64,000 nt of DNA, from positions 91,816-155,815 of the forward strand of contig NZ_JANUQM010000021.1 in the NCBI RefSeq assembly GCF_030386795.1, read 5' to 3'. Below are positions 8,645 to 16,616 of the stretch, piece after piece (the stretch's first letter is position 1; the number at the start of each line of letters is the position of its first letter). The DNA is from Streptomyces sp. S.PNR 29. GTDB lineage: Bacteria > Actinomycetota > Actinomycetes > Streptomycetales > Streptomycetaceae. The notes under the pieces were generated by a model that ran no database searches, had not been told where the DNA came from, and saw only the letters and a program-made list of their open reading frames with translations. Both the position numbers and the translations under genes were made by a program.

Positions 8645-9165
8645 GCCCGGTTGTTGGCATCGTCATGGGGTCGGACTCCGACTGGCCCGTCATGGAGGCC
8701 GCCGCCAAGGCCCTCGACGAGTTCGAGATCGCCTACGAGGTCGACGTCGTCTCCGCGCACCGTATGCCGCGCGAGATGATCGCGTACGGGGAGCAGGCCG
8801 CGGAACGGGGCCTGAAGGCGATCATCGCGGGCGCCGGCGGCGCCGCCCACCTGCCCGGCATGCTCGCCTCGGTCACGCCGCTCCCGGTCATCGGCGTCCC
8901 GGTCCCGCTCAAGTACCTCGACGGCATGGACTCCCTCCTGTCGATCGTCCAGATGCCGGCCGGCGTGCCCGTCGCGACCGTCTCCGTCGGCGGTGCCCGC
9001 AACGCCGGCCTCCTCGCGGCCCGCATGCTCGCCGCGCACGACGAGGAACTCCTCTCCCGGATGCGCGAGTTCCAGCAGGACCTGAACGACCAGGCCACCG
9101 AGAAGGGCAGGCGCCTGCGATCGAAGGTGGAGGGCGCCACGAACGGCTTCGGCTTCGGGAAGTGA
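8641..9165 (+). CDS. purE: N5-CAIR mutase, catalytic subunit
   Basis: This 174-residue class I PurE rearranges N5-CAIR to CAIR. GSDSDWPVM near the N-terminus, VVSAHRMP (catalytic histidine) and GAGGAAHLPGMLAS are the family hallmarks. Class I enzymes form octamers. The ATG overlaps the purK stop and the gene ends next to the dipeptidase start, so purK-purE-dipeptidase form one transcription unit. Confidence 0.97.
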   Translation: MSPVVGIVMGSDSDWPVMEAAAKALDEFEIAYEVDVVSAHRMPREMIAYGEQAAERGLKAIIAGAGGAAHLPGMLASVTPLPVIGVPVPLKYLDGMDSLLSIVQMPAGVPVATVSVGGARNAGLLAARMLAAHDEELLSRMREFQQDLNDQATEKGRRLRSKVEGATNGFGFGK

Positions 9166-9170
9166 CGGCC

Positions 9171-10349
9171 ATGACCTCCCTGGAGGAAGCCCGGGAACTC
9201 CTGCGCGAGTTCCCGGTCGCCGACGGCCACAACGACCTGCCGTGGGCACTGCGCGAACAGGTCCGCTACGACCTCGACGCCCGGGACATCGCCACCGCGC
9301 AGAACGCCCATCTGCACACCGACATCCCCCGCCTCAGGGAGGGCGGCGTCGGCGCGCAGTACTGGTCGGTGTACGTCCGCGCGGACCTGCCCGAGCCGGT
9401 GTCGGCCACGCTGGAACAGATCGACTGCGTACGGCAGTTGCTGGCGCGTCACCCGGCGGACCTGGCCCCCGCCCTGACGGCCGCCGACATGGAGGCGGCG
9501 CGCGGTCAGGGCCGTATCGCCTCCCTCATGGGCGCCGAGGGCGGCCACTCCATCGCGAACTCCCTCGCCACGCTGCGGGCGCTGTACGCCCTCGGTGTGC
9601 GGTATCTGACCCTCACCCACAACCACAACGTGGCGTGGGCGGACTCGGCGACGGACGTGCCGGCGGTCGGCGGACTGTCGGCGTTCGGCCGTGAGGTGGT
9701 CCGGGAGATGAACCGCCTGGGCATGCTGGTCGACCTCTCGCACGTGGCGGCGACGACGATGCGGGACGCGCTGGACGCGACCGAGGCGCCGGTGATCTTC
9801 TCCCACTCGTCCTCCCGAGCGGTCTGCGACCACCCCCGCAACATCCCGGACGACGTGCTCGAACGCCTGCCCGCCAACGGGGGCGTGGCGATGGTGACCT
9901 TCGTACCGAAGTTCGTCCTGCAGGAGGCGGTGGACTGGACGGCCGCGGCCGACGAGAACATGCGCGCGCACGGCTTCCACCACCTCGACACCACCGCCGA
10001 GGCGATGAAGGTCCACCGTGCCTTCGAGGAGTCGCACCCGCGCCCCGTCGCCACGGTCGCGACGGTCGCCGACCACCTCGACCACATGCGCGAGGTCGCC
10101 GGCATCGACCACCTCGGCATCGGCGGCGACTACGACGGCACGGCCTTCACACCCGACGGCCTGAACGACGTCTCCGGCTACCCCAACCTGATCGCCGAAC
10201 TCCTCGACCGCGGCTGGTCGAGGGCCGACCTCGCCAAGCTGACCTGGCAGAACGCGGTACGCGTGCTGAGCGCCGCCGAGGACGTCTCCCGCGACCTGCG
10301 GACGCGCCGGGCCCCGTCCAACGCGACGATCGAGTCCCTCGACGGCTGA
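9171..10349 (+). CDS. Membrane dipeptidase-type zinc dipeptidase (peptidase M19)
   Basis: This 392-residue M19 (renal dipeptidase-like) hydrolase cleaves dipeptides with a binuclear zinc site. The expected ligands are visible: the HxD pair H20 and D22 (DGHNDLPW), the bridging Glu (MGAEGGHSI), His in VDLSHVA, His in IFSHSSSRA, and Asp in GIGGDYDG. No signal peptide is present, so it should be cytoplasmic. I chose the ATG at 9171 because GGGAAG lies eight bases before it; a GTG at 9162 overlapping the purE stop is also possible. A degenerate homologue follows about 100 bp downstream. Confidence 0.93.
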   Translation: MTSLEEARELLREFPVADGHNDLPWALREQVRYDLDARDIATAQNAHLHTDIPRLREGGVGAQYWSVYVRADLPEPVSATLEQIDCVRQLLARHPADLAPALTAADMEAARGQGRIASLMGAEGGHSIANSLATLRALYALGVRYLTLTHNHNVAWADSATDVPAVGGLSAFGREVVREMNRLGMLVDLSHVAATTMRDALDATEAPVIFSHSSSRAVCDHPRNIPDDVLERLPANGGVAMVTFVPKFVLQEAVDWTAAADENMRAHGFHHLDTTAEAMKVHRAFEESHPRPVATVATVADHLDHMREVAGIDHLGIGGDYDGTAFTPDGLNDVSGYPNLIAELLDRGWSRADLAKLTWQNAVRVLSAAEDVSRDLRTRRAPSNATIESLDG

Positions 10350-10446
10350 ACACGGTGGGGTACCCCCGAACGCCCCACCCACCAGGAACCCGCCCCCGCT
10401 CCATGCGACGGTGACCGTACTGCACGACGACCGTACGGAGCCCGTC

Positions 10447-11508
10447 ATGGCAGACCTCGAGGACGACCTGTACCCCACCCCGGAGGCCGACGACGAGCCG
10501 TCGCAGCGGGCCCACGCCGTCCTGGCCACCCACCCCGTCGCCGACGGCTACAACGGCCTGTCCTGGGCCCTGAGGAACATGTCCCGATACGACCTCGAAC
10601 TCGGCGAAAGCGCTGTCGCCACCGACGTACCGAGGCTGCGCCGCGGCCGCGTGGGCGCGCTGTTCTGGTCGCTGCACCTGCCCGAGGACCTTCGCGGCGA
10701 TCGCGCGGTGGGCGCCACCCTGGAGCAGATCGACCTGGCCAAGACGGTCGCCCTGGCCCACCCGGAGGGCCTGCGCCTGGCCTACGACGCCGCCCAGACC
10801 ACCGACGCCCGCAACTGCGGCCGCGTCGCCGTCCTGCTGGGCCCCGCCTCGGCCGCCGCCGTCGGCAACTCGCTCGGCATCCTGCGCTCCCTGCGCGCCC
10901 TCGGCCTACGCGTCCTGACCCTCACCGGGGCGTCCTGGGCGAGCGGAGAGGGCGGCGCCGGACTGACCCGCTTCGGCGAGGAGGTCGTCCGCGAGATGAA
11001 CCGCCTCGGCGTCCTGGCCGACCTCTCCGGCGCGCCCCCGGAGACGATGCGCCGCACCCTCACCCTCTCCAAGTCCCCGGTGCTGTGCACCCGCTCCGGG
11101 GCCGGCACCCTGTGCCCCCACCCGGCCAACCTCTCCGACGACCTGCTCGCCGAACTCGGCGCCGCGGGCGGCCTGTGCATGGTGCCGCTGACGGCCGAGC
11201 AGACCGGCCCGACCGTACGGGACGTCGCCGACCACCTCGACCACGTACGCAAGATCGCCGGCCGCGACTGCATCGCCCTGTCCGGAACGTACGACGCCGG
11301 AGCCGACCACCCGGAGGAGCTCTCGGACGCCTCCAGTTTCCCCCGCCTGATCACGGAGCTGCTGCACCGCGGCTGGGAAGAGTCCGACGTGGCACTGCTG
11401 ACCTGGGGCAACGTCCAGCGCGTACTGCGCGGCGCCGACTTCACCGCCCGAGCCGCCCAGCAGCGCCGCGAGCCGCCGGCCGTGACGATCACCGACCTCG
11501 ACGACTGA
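10447..11508 (+). CDS. M19 dipeptidase-like protein lacking zinc ligands
   Basis: This 353-residue protein is clearly homologous to the preceding dipeptidase along its whole length, but every metal ligand I can align is changed. DGHNDLPW becomes DGYNGLSW, MGAEGGHS becomes LGPASAAA, DLSHVA becomes DLSGAP, FSHSSSRA becomes CTRSGAGT, and GGDYDG becomes SGTYDA. The frame is intact and codon use is normal, so it looks like a maintained pseudoenzyme rather than a dead gene. The ATG at 10447 has ACGGAG seven bases upstream; a GTG at 10411 has no ribosome site. It may have a regulatory, binding or partner role for the active paralogue; that is inference. Confidence 0.88.
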   Translation: MADLEDDLYPTPEADDEPSQRAHAVLATHPVADGYNGLSWALRNMSRYDLELGESAVATDVPRLRRGRVGALFWSLHLPEDLRGDRAVGATLEQIDLAKTVALAHPEGLRLAYDAAQTTDARNCGRVAVLLGPASAAAVGNSLGILRSLRALGLRVLTLTGASWASGEGGAGLTRFGEEVVREMNRLGVLADLSGAPPETMRRTLTLSKSPVLCTRSGAGTLCPHPANLSDDLLAELGAAGGLCMVPLTAEQTGPTVRDVADHLDHVRKIAGRDCIALSGTYDAGADHPEELSDASSFPRLITELLHRGWEESDVALLTWGNVQRVLRGADFTARAAQQRREPPAVTITDLDD

Positions 11509-11526
11509 CGGCCCTCGAAACAACCT

Positions 11527-11919
11527 CTAACGGTGCTCGATCCGGCACAGGCAGAACGGATGCCCCGCCGGATCGGCGTACACCTGGAAGTCCTTCTTCT
11601 CCCGGTCCTCAAGGTCCAGCGGCCGCGCCCCCAGCGCCAGCACCTTCTCGTGTGCCGCGTCGATCTCCTCCCATGTGGACCCGGCGTCGAAGTCCAGATG
11701 GAACTGCTGGGCGTTCCGATCGGCCCGCGGCCACTCCGGCGGGGTGAGGCCGGGCGCCCGCTGGAAGGCCAGCCGAGGCCCGCCGGGCACCTGGAGGACG
11801 ACCCAGTCGGGGTCCTCCTCCTCCGGCGTGCCACCCGCGACCTGCGCGTAGAAGCGGGCCAGTTCCCGAGGCTCGGGACAGTCGAGGACCACGGAACGGA
11901 AACGCGCCACGGATGCCAT
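11527..11919 (-). CDS. VOC-family protein (glyoxalase/bleomycin-resistance fold)
   Basis: This 130-residue single vicinal-oxygen-chelate domain starts with FRSVVLDCPEPRELARFY and ends with VYADPAGHPFCLCRI, the usual opening and closing strands. Such proteins dimerise and may be metal enzymes or ligand-binding proteins; no substrate can be assigned. The ATG at 11919 follows GGGAGG. It lies directly behind a second, similar VOC gene (about half the residues alike by eye), so the pair probably arose by duplication and shares the promoter opposite the CGNR regulator. Confidence 0.88.
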   Translation of the reverse strand: MASVARFRSVVLDCPEPRELARFYAQVAGGTPEEEDPDWVVLQVPGGPRLAFQRAPGLTPPEWPRADRNAQQFHLDFDAGSTWEEIDAAHEKVLALGARPLDLEDREKKDFQVYADPAGHPFCLCRIEHR

Positions 11920-11933
11920 GAAACCTCCCGGTG

Positions 11934-12293
11934 TCAGCCGGCGCAGAGGCAGAACGGGTGCCCGGCCGGATCCGCGTAAACCCGGAACGAGCGCGACCGG
12001 TCCTCCACGTCCAGCGGCGTGGCGCCGAGCGCCAGCACGGCCTGCTCGGCCGCATCGAGGTCCTCGACGGTCACGTCCAGGTGGAACTGCTGCGAGTGGT
12101 CCGGTGAGGGCCACTTCGGCGGTACGAACCCGGGTGCGGCCTGGAAGGCCAGGGTCGGGCCCCCGGCCGGCTTCAGATCGACCCACTCGCCCTCGTCCAC
12201 GATGGTTCCGCCCACCACCTCGGCGTAGAAACCGGCCAGCGCACGGGGGTCGGGACAGTCCAGGACGACGGCGCCCAGTGTGCCAAGAGCCAT
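11934..12293 (-). CDS. VOC-family protein, first of a tandem pair
   Basis: This 119-residue VOC domain carries the same terminal motifs as its neighbour (VVLDCPDPRALAGFY and VYADPAGHPFCLC). The ATG at 12293 follows GAGGAGG; the open frame further upstream runs into the operator region and is unlikely to be translated. The gene is divergent from a CGNR-type regulator, with repeated GGTTAC sites between them, suggesting that the regulator controls this pair. The substrate is unknown. Confidence 0.88.
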   Translation of the reverse strand: MALGTLGAVVLDCPDPRALAGFYAEVVGGTIVDEGEWVDLKPAGGPTLAFQAAPGFVPPKWPSPDHSQQFHLDVTVEDLDAAEQAVLALGATPLDVEDRSRSFRVYADPAGHPFCLCAG

Positions 12294-12329
12294 GACTTCC
12301 TCCTCGAAGTCTTCGGTCACCCACAGAGC

Positions 12330-12418
12330 GGTTACCCCGCAGGAACCCACAGGCTGGTTACCCATAGAGCTGGGCAACCGGTAACGCGGTTACTGCATAC
12401 TCCCGCATTGGGGGTAAC
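12330..12418. promoter_or_regulatory. Array of GGTTAC operator-like sites between divergent genes
   Basis: GGTTACC occurs at 12330-12336 and 12356-12362. A perfect palindrome GTAACGCGGTTAC lies at 12381-12393. GGTAAC at 12413-12418 overlaps the TAACGT -10 box (12415-12420) that ends seven bases before the CGNR gene. The spacing and palindromy suggest binding of a dimeric regulator, most simply the CGNR protein itself acting on both promoters. Confidence 0.6.
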
Positions 12419-12427
12419 GTCGCAAGC

Positions 12428-12931
12428 ATGAGTGAGAGATCGCCCGCCCCGGGGGCCCTGGCGCTGGTCCAGTCCCTGGTGAACACGCTGGACCTCGAAG
12501 GGGGCGCCGACTCGCTCGACACGGCGGAGGGCCGGGCACGTTTCGAGCTCACGGCGCAGGAGGTACCCCGGGCCCGTGAACTGCGCGAGTCGCTGCGCGC
12601 GGCGCTGCTCGCCCACGCCGGCCACCCCCCGCACCGCGAGGTGACCCCGCTCGGCGAGCTGCTGGCGGCCGCGCCGCTGGTGGTGGCCGTCGACGACACG
12701 GACGGCTCGGCCACCCTCGCCCCCGCCGGCGCCCGCCCCCTGCTGACCCGGGTCGCCGAGGCCGTCGCCGAGGCGCTGGTCGCGGGCACCTGGATGCGGC
12801 TCAAGGCCTGTGAGGCCGCCGACTGTCACTGGGCGTACTACGACCGCAGCCCCGCCGGACGCGGCCGCTGGTGCTCGATGCAGCTGTGCGGGGCCCGGGC
12901 GAAGATGCGCCGGTACCGGGCGAAGGGCTGA
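12428..12931 (+). CDS. CGNR zinc-finger transcription factor-like protein
   Basis: This 167-residue protein has an N-terminal ABATE (ATP-binding/putative stress-induced) region and a C-terminal CGNR-type treble-clef zinc finger. The C-terminus holds ACEAADCHWAYYDRS followed by RWCSMQLCGARAKMRRYR, giving four cysteines and a basic helix. The signature is CGAR here rather than CGNR. It should bind DNA and zinc and probably controls the divergent VOC genes and itself. The mRNA looks leaderless (TAACGT seven bases before the ATG), and an operator-like site overlaps that box. Confidence 0.87.
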   Translation: MSERSPAPGALALVQSLVNTLDLEGGADSLDTAEGRARFELTAQEVPRARELRESLRAALLAHAGHPPHREVTPLGELLAAAPLVVAVDDTDGSATLAPAGARPLLTRVAEAVAEALVAGTWMRLKACEAADCHWAYYDRSPAGRGRWCSMQLCGARAKMRRYRAKG

Positions 12932-12934
12932 CCG

Positions 12935-13639
12935 TCACGGCTCCTCGTGCACAGCGCCCTCCCTTCGAGGAGCCGCCGCACGAGACCCCACCAGCAGCAG
13001 GCACAGCACCGCCACACCGGCGACGATCCCGGCCAGGACGAGCAGGGGGTCGAGAGGGCGGGCCGTCGAGGCGGCAGTCTGGGCCTGCGGGGCCTGGGCC
13101 GCCTGGGCCGGCGGGGATGCCGTCTGCGGTGCGGCCGCCGCGGGGGAGGTGGTGGACGCCGACGGGCTCCTGGCCGGCCCGGCCGTCGCCGTGGGCCTGT
13201 GCGTGACGGTCCCCTGGTGTCCCGTCCCCTGGTGCTCCGCCGACGAGCCCGACGAGGACCCGGTGTGCTCGTGGGTCGGCGCCGCCGACGTCGCCGGTGC
13301 GGCGGCACGGACCACGATCCGGGCCGTCATGTTCGGATGCACGGTGCAGTAGTAGCCGTACGACCCGGCCGTGGTGAAGGTGAAGCTCCAGCTCTGGCCC
13401 TTGCTGAGCATGGGCGAGTGGATCGACACGGGGCCCGAGGTGGTTTTCACGTCGTGCGGTGCCGTGTCCTGGTTGGTCCAGGTGACCGTGGACCCCGCGG
13501 GGACGGTGAGGGTCGCGGGCGCGAAGGCGTACCCCTGCATGGTCACCTGGTAGCCGGCGGCCGACGCCTGCCCGGGCACGGCCGGCAGCAGGGGGAGGAG
13601 TACGGCGAGTACGGCCGCCGCCCGCCGGGCCGCCCTCAC
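12935..13639 (-). CDS. Cupredoxin-domain membrane-anchored protein
   Basis: This 234-residue exported protein has a signal peptide, then a plastocyanin-like domain of about 95 residues with all type-1 copper ligands: His in APHDV and the Cys, His and Met of YYCTVHPNM. A long Ser/Thr/Ala/Pro linker rich in His (HEHTGSSSGSS, EHQGTGHQG) leads to a C-terminal transmembrane helix and a short basic tail. It should bind copper outside the membrane, for storage or electron transfer. The GTG at 13639 overlaps the stop of the YceI-like gene by GTGA and has GGGGAG upstream, so the two are coupled. Confidence 0.87.
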   Translation of the reverse strand: MRAARRAAAVLAVLLPLLPAVPGQASAAGYQVTMQGYAFAPATLTVPAGSTVTWTNQDTAPHDVKTTSGPVSIHSPMLSKGQSWSFTFTTAGSYGYYCTVHPNMTARIVVRAAAPATSAAPTHEHTGSSSGSSAEHQGTGHQGTVTHRPTATAGPARSPSASTTSPAAAAPQTASPPAQAAQAPQAQTAASTARPLDPLLVLAGIVAGVAVLCLLLVGSRAAAPRREGAVHEEP

Positions 13640-14130
13640 GAGAACTCCCCGGCGACCAGCAGCCGCAGCCGCGTCGCCGGGCACAGCCGCCCGGCCCGGA
13701 ACCCGGTGCTGCGGCGCAGCAGCCGGTACGGCAGCCGGGCGGTGCCCACGACGAGCAGCCGGTCGTCGGCGCGCTCGACCACGCGCAGCCGCAGCAGGAC
13801 AGGGAAGGCGACGCCGTTGAGCTCCAGGTCACCGGTCAGCCGGAGGCGGCCTTCGTGCAGCAGGCACTCCTCGGAGGTGAGGACCGCCTTGAGGCGGGGG
13901 TCGGCGAACGCGAACCGGAAGACGGGGCGCGCCGAGTCGGAGGACACCGTGAGGGACGCCTCCGCGAGCGCGACACGGCGACGCCGGGTCGGCAACGGGC
14001 CGTAGAAGGCGGTGAGTTCGACGAGCGAGCGGCCGGGGGCGACGGTGTAGTGGCCGGGCAGGGGCAGTGGGGCCGCCTCGTCGCGCGACGGAGGCGGGGC
14101 AGGGACGGTGGGCAGGGTGACGGTGGTCAT
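13636..14130 (-). CDS. YceI-like lipocalin-type protein
   Basis: This 164-residue protein resembles the YceI family (opening GHYTVAPGRSLVELTAFYGPLP; the later LTGDLELNGVAFPVLLRLRV matches the family beta-strands). YceI proteins are eight-stranded barrels that bind polyisoprenoid-like lipids. No signal peptide is evident, which is unusual beside exported copper proteins. The ATG follows AAGGAG. It is separated from the upstream gene by a strong hairpin and is translationally coupled to the cupredoxin gene after it. The family assignment is moderate because similarity is partial. Confidence 0.72.
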   Translation of the reverse strand: MTTVTLPTVPAPPPSRDEAAPLPLPGHYTVAPGRSLVELTAFYGPLPTRRRRVALAEASLTVSSDSARPVFRFAFADPRLKAVLTSEECLLHEGRLRLTGDLELNGVAFPVLLRLRVVERADDRLLVVGTARLPYRLLRRSTGFRAGRLCPATRLRLLVAGEFS

Positions 14131-14185
14131 CCCGGACTCCTTGGAAAGCGGTTCCCGAAGCGTGAGGGGAGTGTGGAGAATGGAG

Positions 14186-14230
14186 TGGGCGCCGCTCCGG
14201 CCGGCTGAGCCCCGGCCGGAGCGGCGCCCA
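14186..14230. terminator. Strong 19-bp stem hairpin between copper-cluster genes
   Basis: Two perfectly complementary 19-base arms (14186-14204 and 14212-14230) enclose the 7-base loop CTGAGCC. It follows the stop of the 335-residue cupredoxin gene on the minus strand and probably terminates or reduces transcription into the YceI-like gene. Confidence 0.75.
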
Positions 14231-14246
14231 CCCTCGTATCCGCGGG

Positions 14247-15254
14247 TCAGCAGCTGTTGGTGAGGAAGCCCTCGGTCGGCGCGAGCATCTGCTCGGCCCA
14301 GACCGTGTGCATCTTCACGTAGCTGTCGGCGTTCAGCAGGTCGGTGACCTGCTGCCCGGGCGACTCCTCCAGGTGCGCCTTGTTGATGTGGTTCAGCAGC
14401 GCGCTGAGCGTGTCGTCGGCGACCGTGCCCCCGCCTTCGGTGGCGGGCGTCAGGATGCTCTCGATCCACACCGTGTGCGTCTTGATGTAGGAGTCGAGCG
14501 CGAGCGCGTCCTGCACCTGCTGGCCCGGAGACCGCTCCAGGTGCGCCGAGTCGAGATGCCGCAGGATCGGCAGCAGGACGTCCTGCACGCTGGCGCACTG
14601 CTCGTCACCACCGGAACCGCCACCGGACGTGCCACCGCTGGACCCGCCCGTCGAACCCCCGGACGAACCCCCGGACGTCCCACCTGACGAGCCACCCGAC
14701 GAACCCCCGGACGTCCCACCTGACGAACCGCCCGACGAACCGCCCGACGATCCACCCGTGGAACCGCTGTCGTCCGCGACGACCTTCACCGACGCCACCA
14801 TGTCCGGGTGCACGGCGCAGTAGTACTCGTACGTCCCGGGCTTTTTGAAGGTGAACGACCAGGAGTCGCCCTGGTTCAGCGTGCCCGAGTCGAACTTCTC
14901 CGGACCCTTGGTCGCGGTGACCGTGTGCGGCACGCTGTCGTGGTTGGTCCACCGGACCGTCTCGCCGACCTTGACGACGAGCTGCTTCCCGTCGCCGAAC
15001 TTGTTGTTCATGATGTCGACCTGGTGGTCCGGCGCGGCGGTCGCGGCGGGCTGCTCCTGGGCCGCGGCGGCCGCGGGCGCCTGAGCCGCGCCCGCAACCG
15101 TCTCCGTACCGGTCTTCGTGTCGCCCGCGGCGGCCTGCAGCAGCCCCAGGCTGAGCACCGCGGCCAGCGCCGCGCCGAGCCCGGCGACCAGCAGGGTCCG
15201 GTTCCCGGCGGGCGGCCGAGGCCGGTGCTCAACGGTGTCATGGCTTTGTTTCAA
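14247..15254 (-). CDS. Cupredoxin protein with Gly/Ser repeat and duplicated C-terminal domain
   Basis: This 335-residue protein has three parts. After an N-terminal membrane anchor (about residues 19-43) and an Ala/Pro linker comes a cupredoxin domain with a complete type-1 site (His in VPHTV; Cys, His and Met of YYCAVHPDM). Next is about 50 residues of GGSSGG repeats. The C-terminus holds two copies of a segment of about 40 residues that share HLE.SPGQQV..........DSY.K.HTVW.E..L. I do not know this repeat; its conserved His, Glu and Trp could bind metal or haem, but that is inference. It is the third gene of the copper cluster, 27 bp behind the CopC-CopD fusion. Confidence 0.85.
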   Translation of the reverse strand: MKQSHDTVEHRPRPPAGNRTLLVAGLGAALAAVLSLGLLQAAAGDTKTGTETVAGAAQAPAAAAAQEQPAATAAPDHQVDIMNNKFGDGKQLVVKVGETVRWTNHDSVPHTVTATKGPEKFDSGTLNQGDSWSFTFKKPGTYEYYCAVHPDMVASVKVVADDSGSTGGSSGGSSGGSSGGTSGGSSGGSSGGTSGGSSGGSTGGSSGGTSGGGSGGDEQCASVQDVLLPILRHLDSAHLERSPGQQVQDALALDSYIKTHTVWIESILTPATEGGGTVADDTLSALLNHINKAHLEESPGQQVTDLLNADSYVKMHTVWAEQMLAPTEGFLTNSC

Positions 15255-15281
15255 CGCAACTCCTTTGATTCTTATGGGAGT

Positions 15282-16616
15282 TCACTGGCCAGGGTTGGCC
15301 GTGACCAGCAGACTCGTCACAGCGAGCACGACGAGGACGAGCCCCGTCTCGGCCGCGACCGAGTAACCGAAGGGCCGCACGGTGGCGGCGTCGCCGCGCA
15401 GCAGCACGGCGAGATCGAGCCGGGTCCGCACCCACTGGCGGCTCGCGAACGCGGCCACCAGGACGACGGCGAGGACGGCCGTCTTGAGCAGCAGCAGACG
15501 CCCGTACGAGGTGTGCAGCAGAGCCCCGTACGACCCCACCACCTGCCAGGCCAGCACCAGCCCGGCGGCGACGATCGCCCCGACGCTCACGGCCGCGAGC
15601 CGGGAGTAGCCCGGCACCACCGCCGCCAGCTCACCGGGCAGGCGGCGCGGCAGCACGGCCAGCGCGAGCATGGCCAGCCCGCCGATCCAGAGGGAGGCAC
15701 CGAGCAGGTGCACGAGGTCGGCGACGGCTCCCCAAGCCGGCTCACCGCCCTCGGAGTTGTGGCCCCCCATCCCTGTCGTACGCAGCAGCCCGAACGTCAC
15801 CGCGAGGGCGCCGGCCCGCCAGCCGGGAGAGCGGGACGCGCGCTCCCCGCCCTGCAGCAGCGCGCTCAGCACCACGGCCGCGAGCACCCACAGCAGGCCC
15901 CGGGCAGCGAGCACGACGCCGGGTTCGGTGGCCAGGACGTCGGCGTACGTCGCCGGGCGCAGCGTGTCCCGCAGCCCGCCGAAGGCGGTGTACGCGCCCT
16001 GCAGGCCGAGACTCGCGACGGTCGACAGCAGTCCGCAGGTCCAGGCGAACCCCAGCAGCGCCCGGGCTCGCGGTTCGTGCGCGCCGCGCGGCCACAGCAG
16101 GGCGACGAAGGCGAGGCCGCCGATGAAGAGGGCGAGCGCGAGGTAGCCGGCCCAGCGGGCGGCGACGAGGCCCTGCCGCGCCGAGGGGGAGGGCGCGGGA
16201 GCGGGGGCCGCGGCCTCGCCGCCGCCGTCCTGGGCGGCCGATGGGGCCGTTCCGGCGATGGTGAACGCGATCCGGCCGGAGGAGGCGTGCCCGTCCTCCT
16301 CGTCGATGACGGACCACATGACGGCCGACTCGCCGGTCCCGGGATCGTCGAGCCCGACCCGCACCGTGTCGGTGCCGTGGCCCGCGACACGGGAGACCGG
16401 CAGCCGGTCGCCGTTCATGGTCATGACGCGTACGTCGTCGAGGGCGACGGGCTCATCGAAGGTGAGGGTGAGGTGGCCGGGCGCCCGCGTCAGCTGCGCG
16501 CCGTCCCTGGGAGCCGAGCGCACCAGCTCGGTGTGGGCGGAGGCGGTGGTAGGGGCGGCCAGCAGGGCGCAGAGGACGAGGAGGAGGAAGAGGGCACGGG
16601 ACGTACGACGGCTCAT
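15282..16616 (-). CDS. CopC-CopD fusion copper-handling protein
   Basis: This 444-residue protein has a signal peptide ending in TASA. The mature protein would begin with His, the first ligand of a CopC Cu(II) site (HTELVRSAPRDGAQL). The CopC beta-barrel spans about residues 28-125. A Pro/Ala linker leads to a CopD domain with about eight transmembrane helices. CopC binds copper outside the membrane and CopD is thought to carry it in, so copper uptake for secreted or membrane cuproenzymes is likely. The start overlaps the preceding gene by ATGA. Confidence 0.92.
   Translation of the reverse strand: MSRRTSRALFLLLVLCALLAAPTTASAHTELVRSAPRDGAQLTRAPGHLTLTFDEPVALDDVRVMTMNGDRLPVSRVAGHGTDTVRVGLDDPGTGESAVMWSVIDEEDGHASSGRIAFTIAGTAPSAAQDGGGEAAAPAPAPSPSARQGLVAARWAGYLALALFIGGLAFVALLWPRGAHEPRARALLGFAWTCGLLSTVASLGLQGAYTAFGGLRDTLRPATYADVLATEPGVVLAARGLLWVLAAVVLSALLQGGERASRSPGWRAGALAVTFGLLRTTGMGGHNSEGGEPAWGAVADLVHLLGASLWIGGLAMLALAVLPRRLPGELAAVVPGYSRLAAVSVGAIVAAGLVLAWQVVGSYGALLHTSYGRLLLLKTAVLAVVLVAAFASRQWVRTRLDLAVLLRGDAATVRPFGYSVAAETGLVLVVLAVTSLLVTANPGQ

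Noticed and set aside
10411..10446. Upstream GTG start for the second M19 protein
   Set aside because: No Shine-Dalgarno sequence, while the ATG at 10447 has ACGGAG at good spacing.
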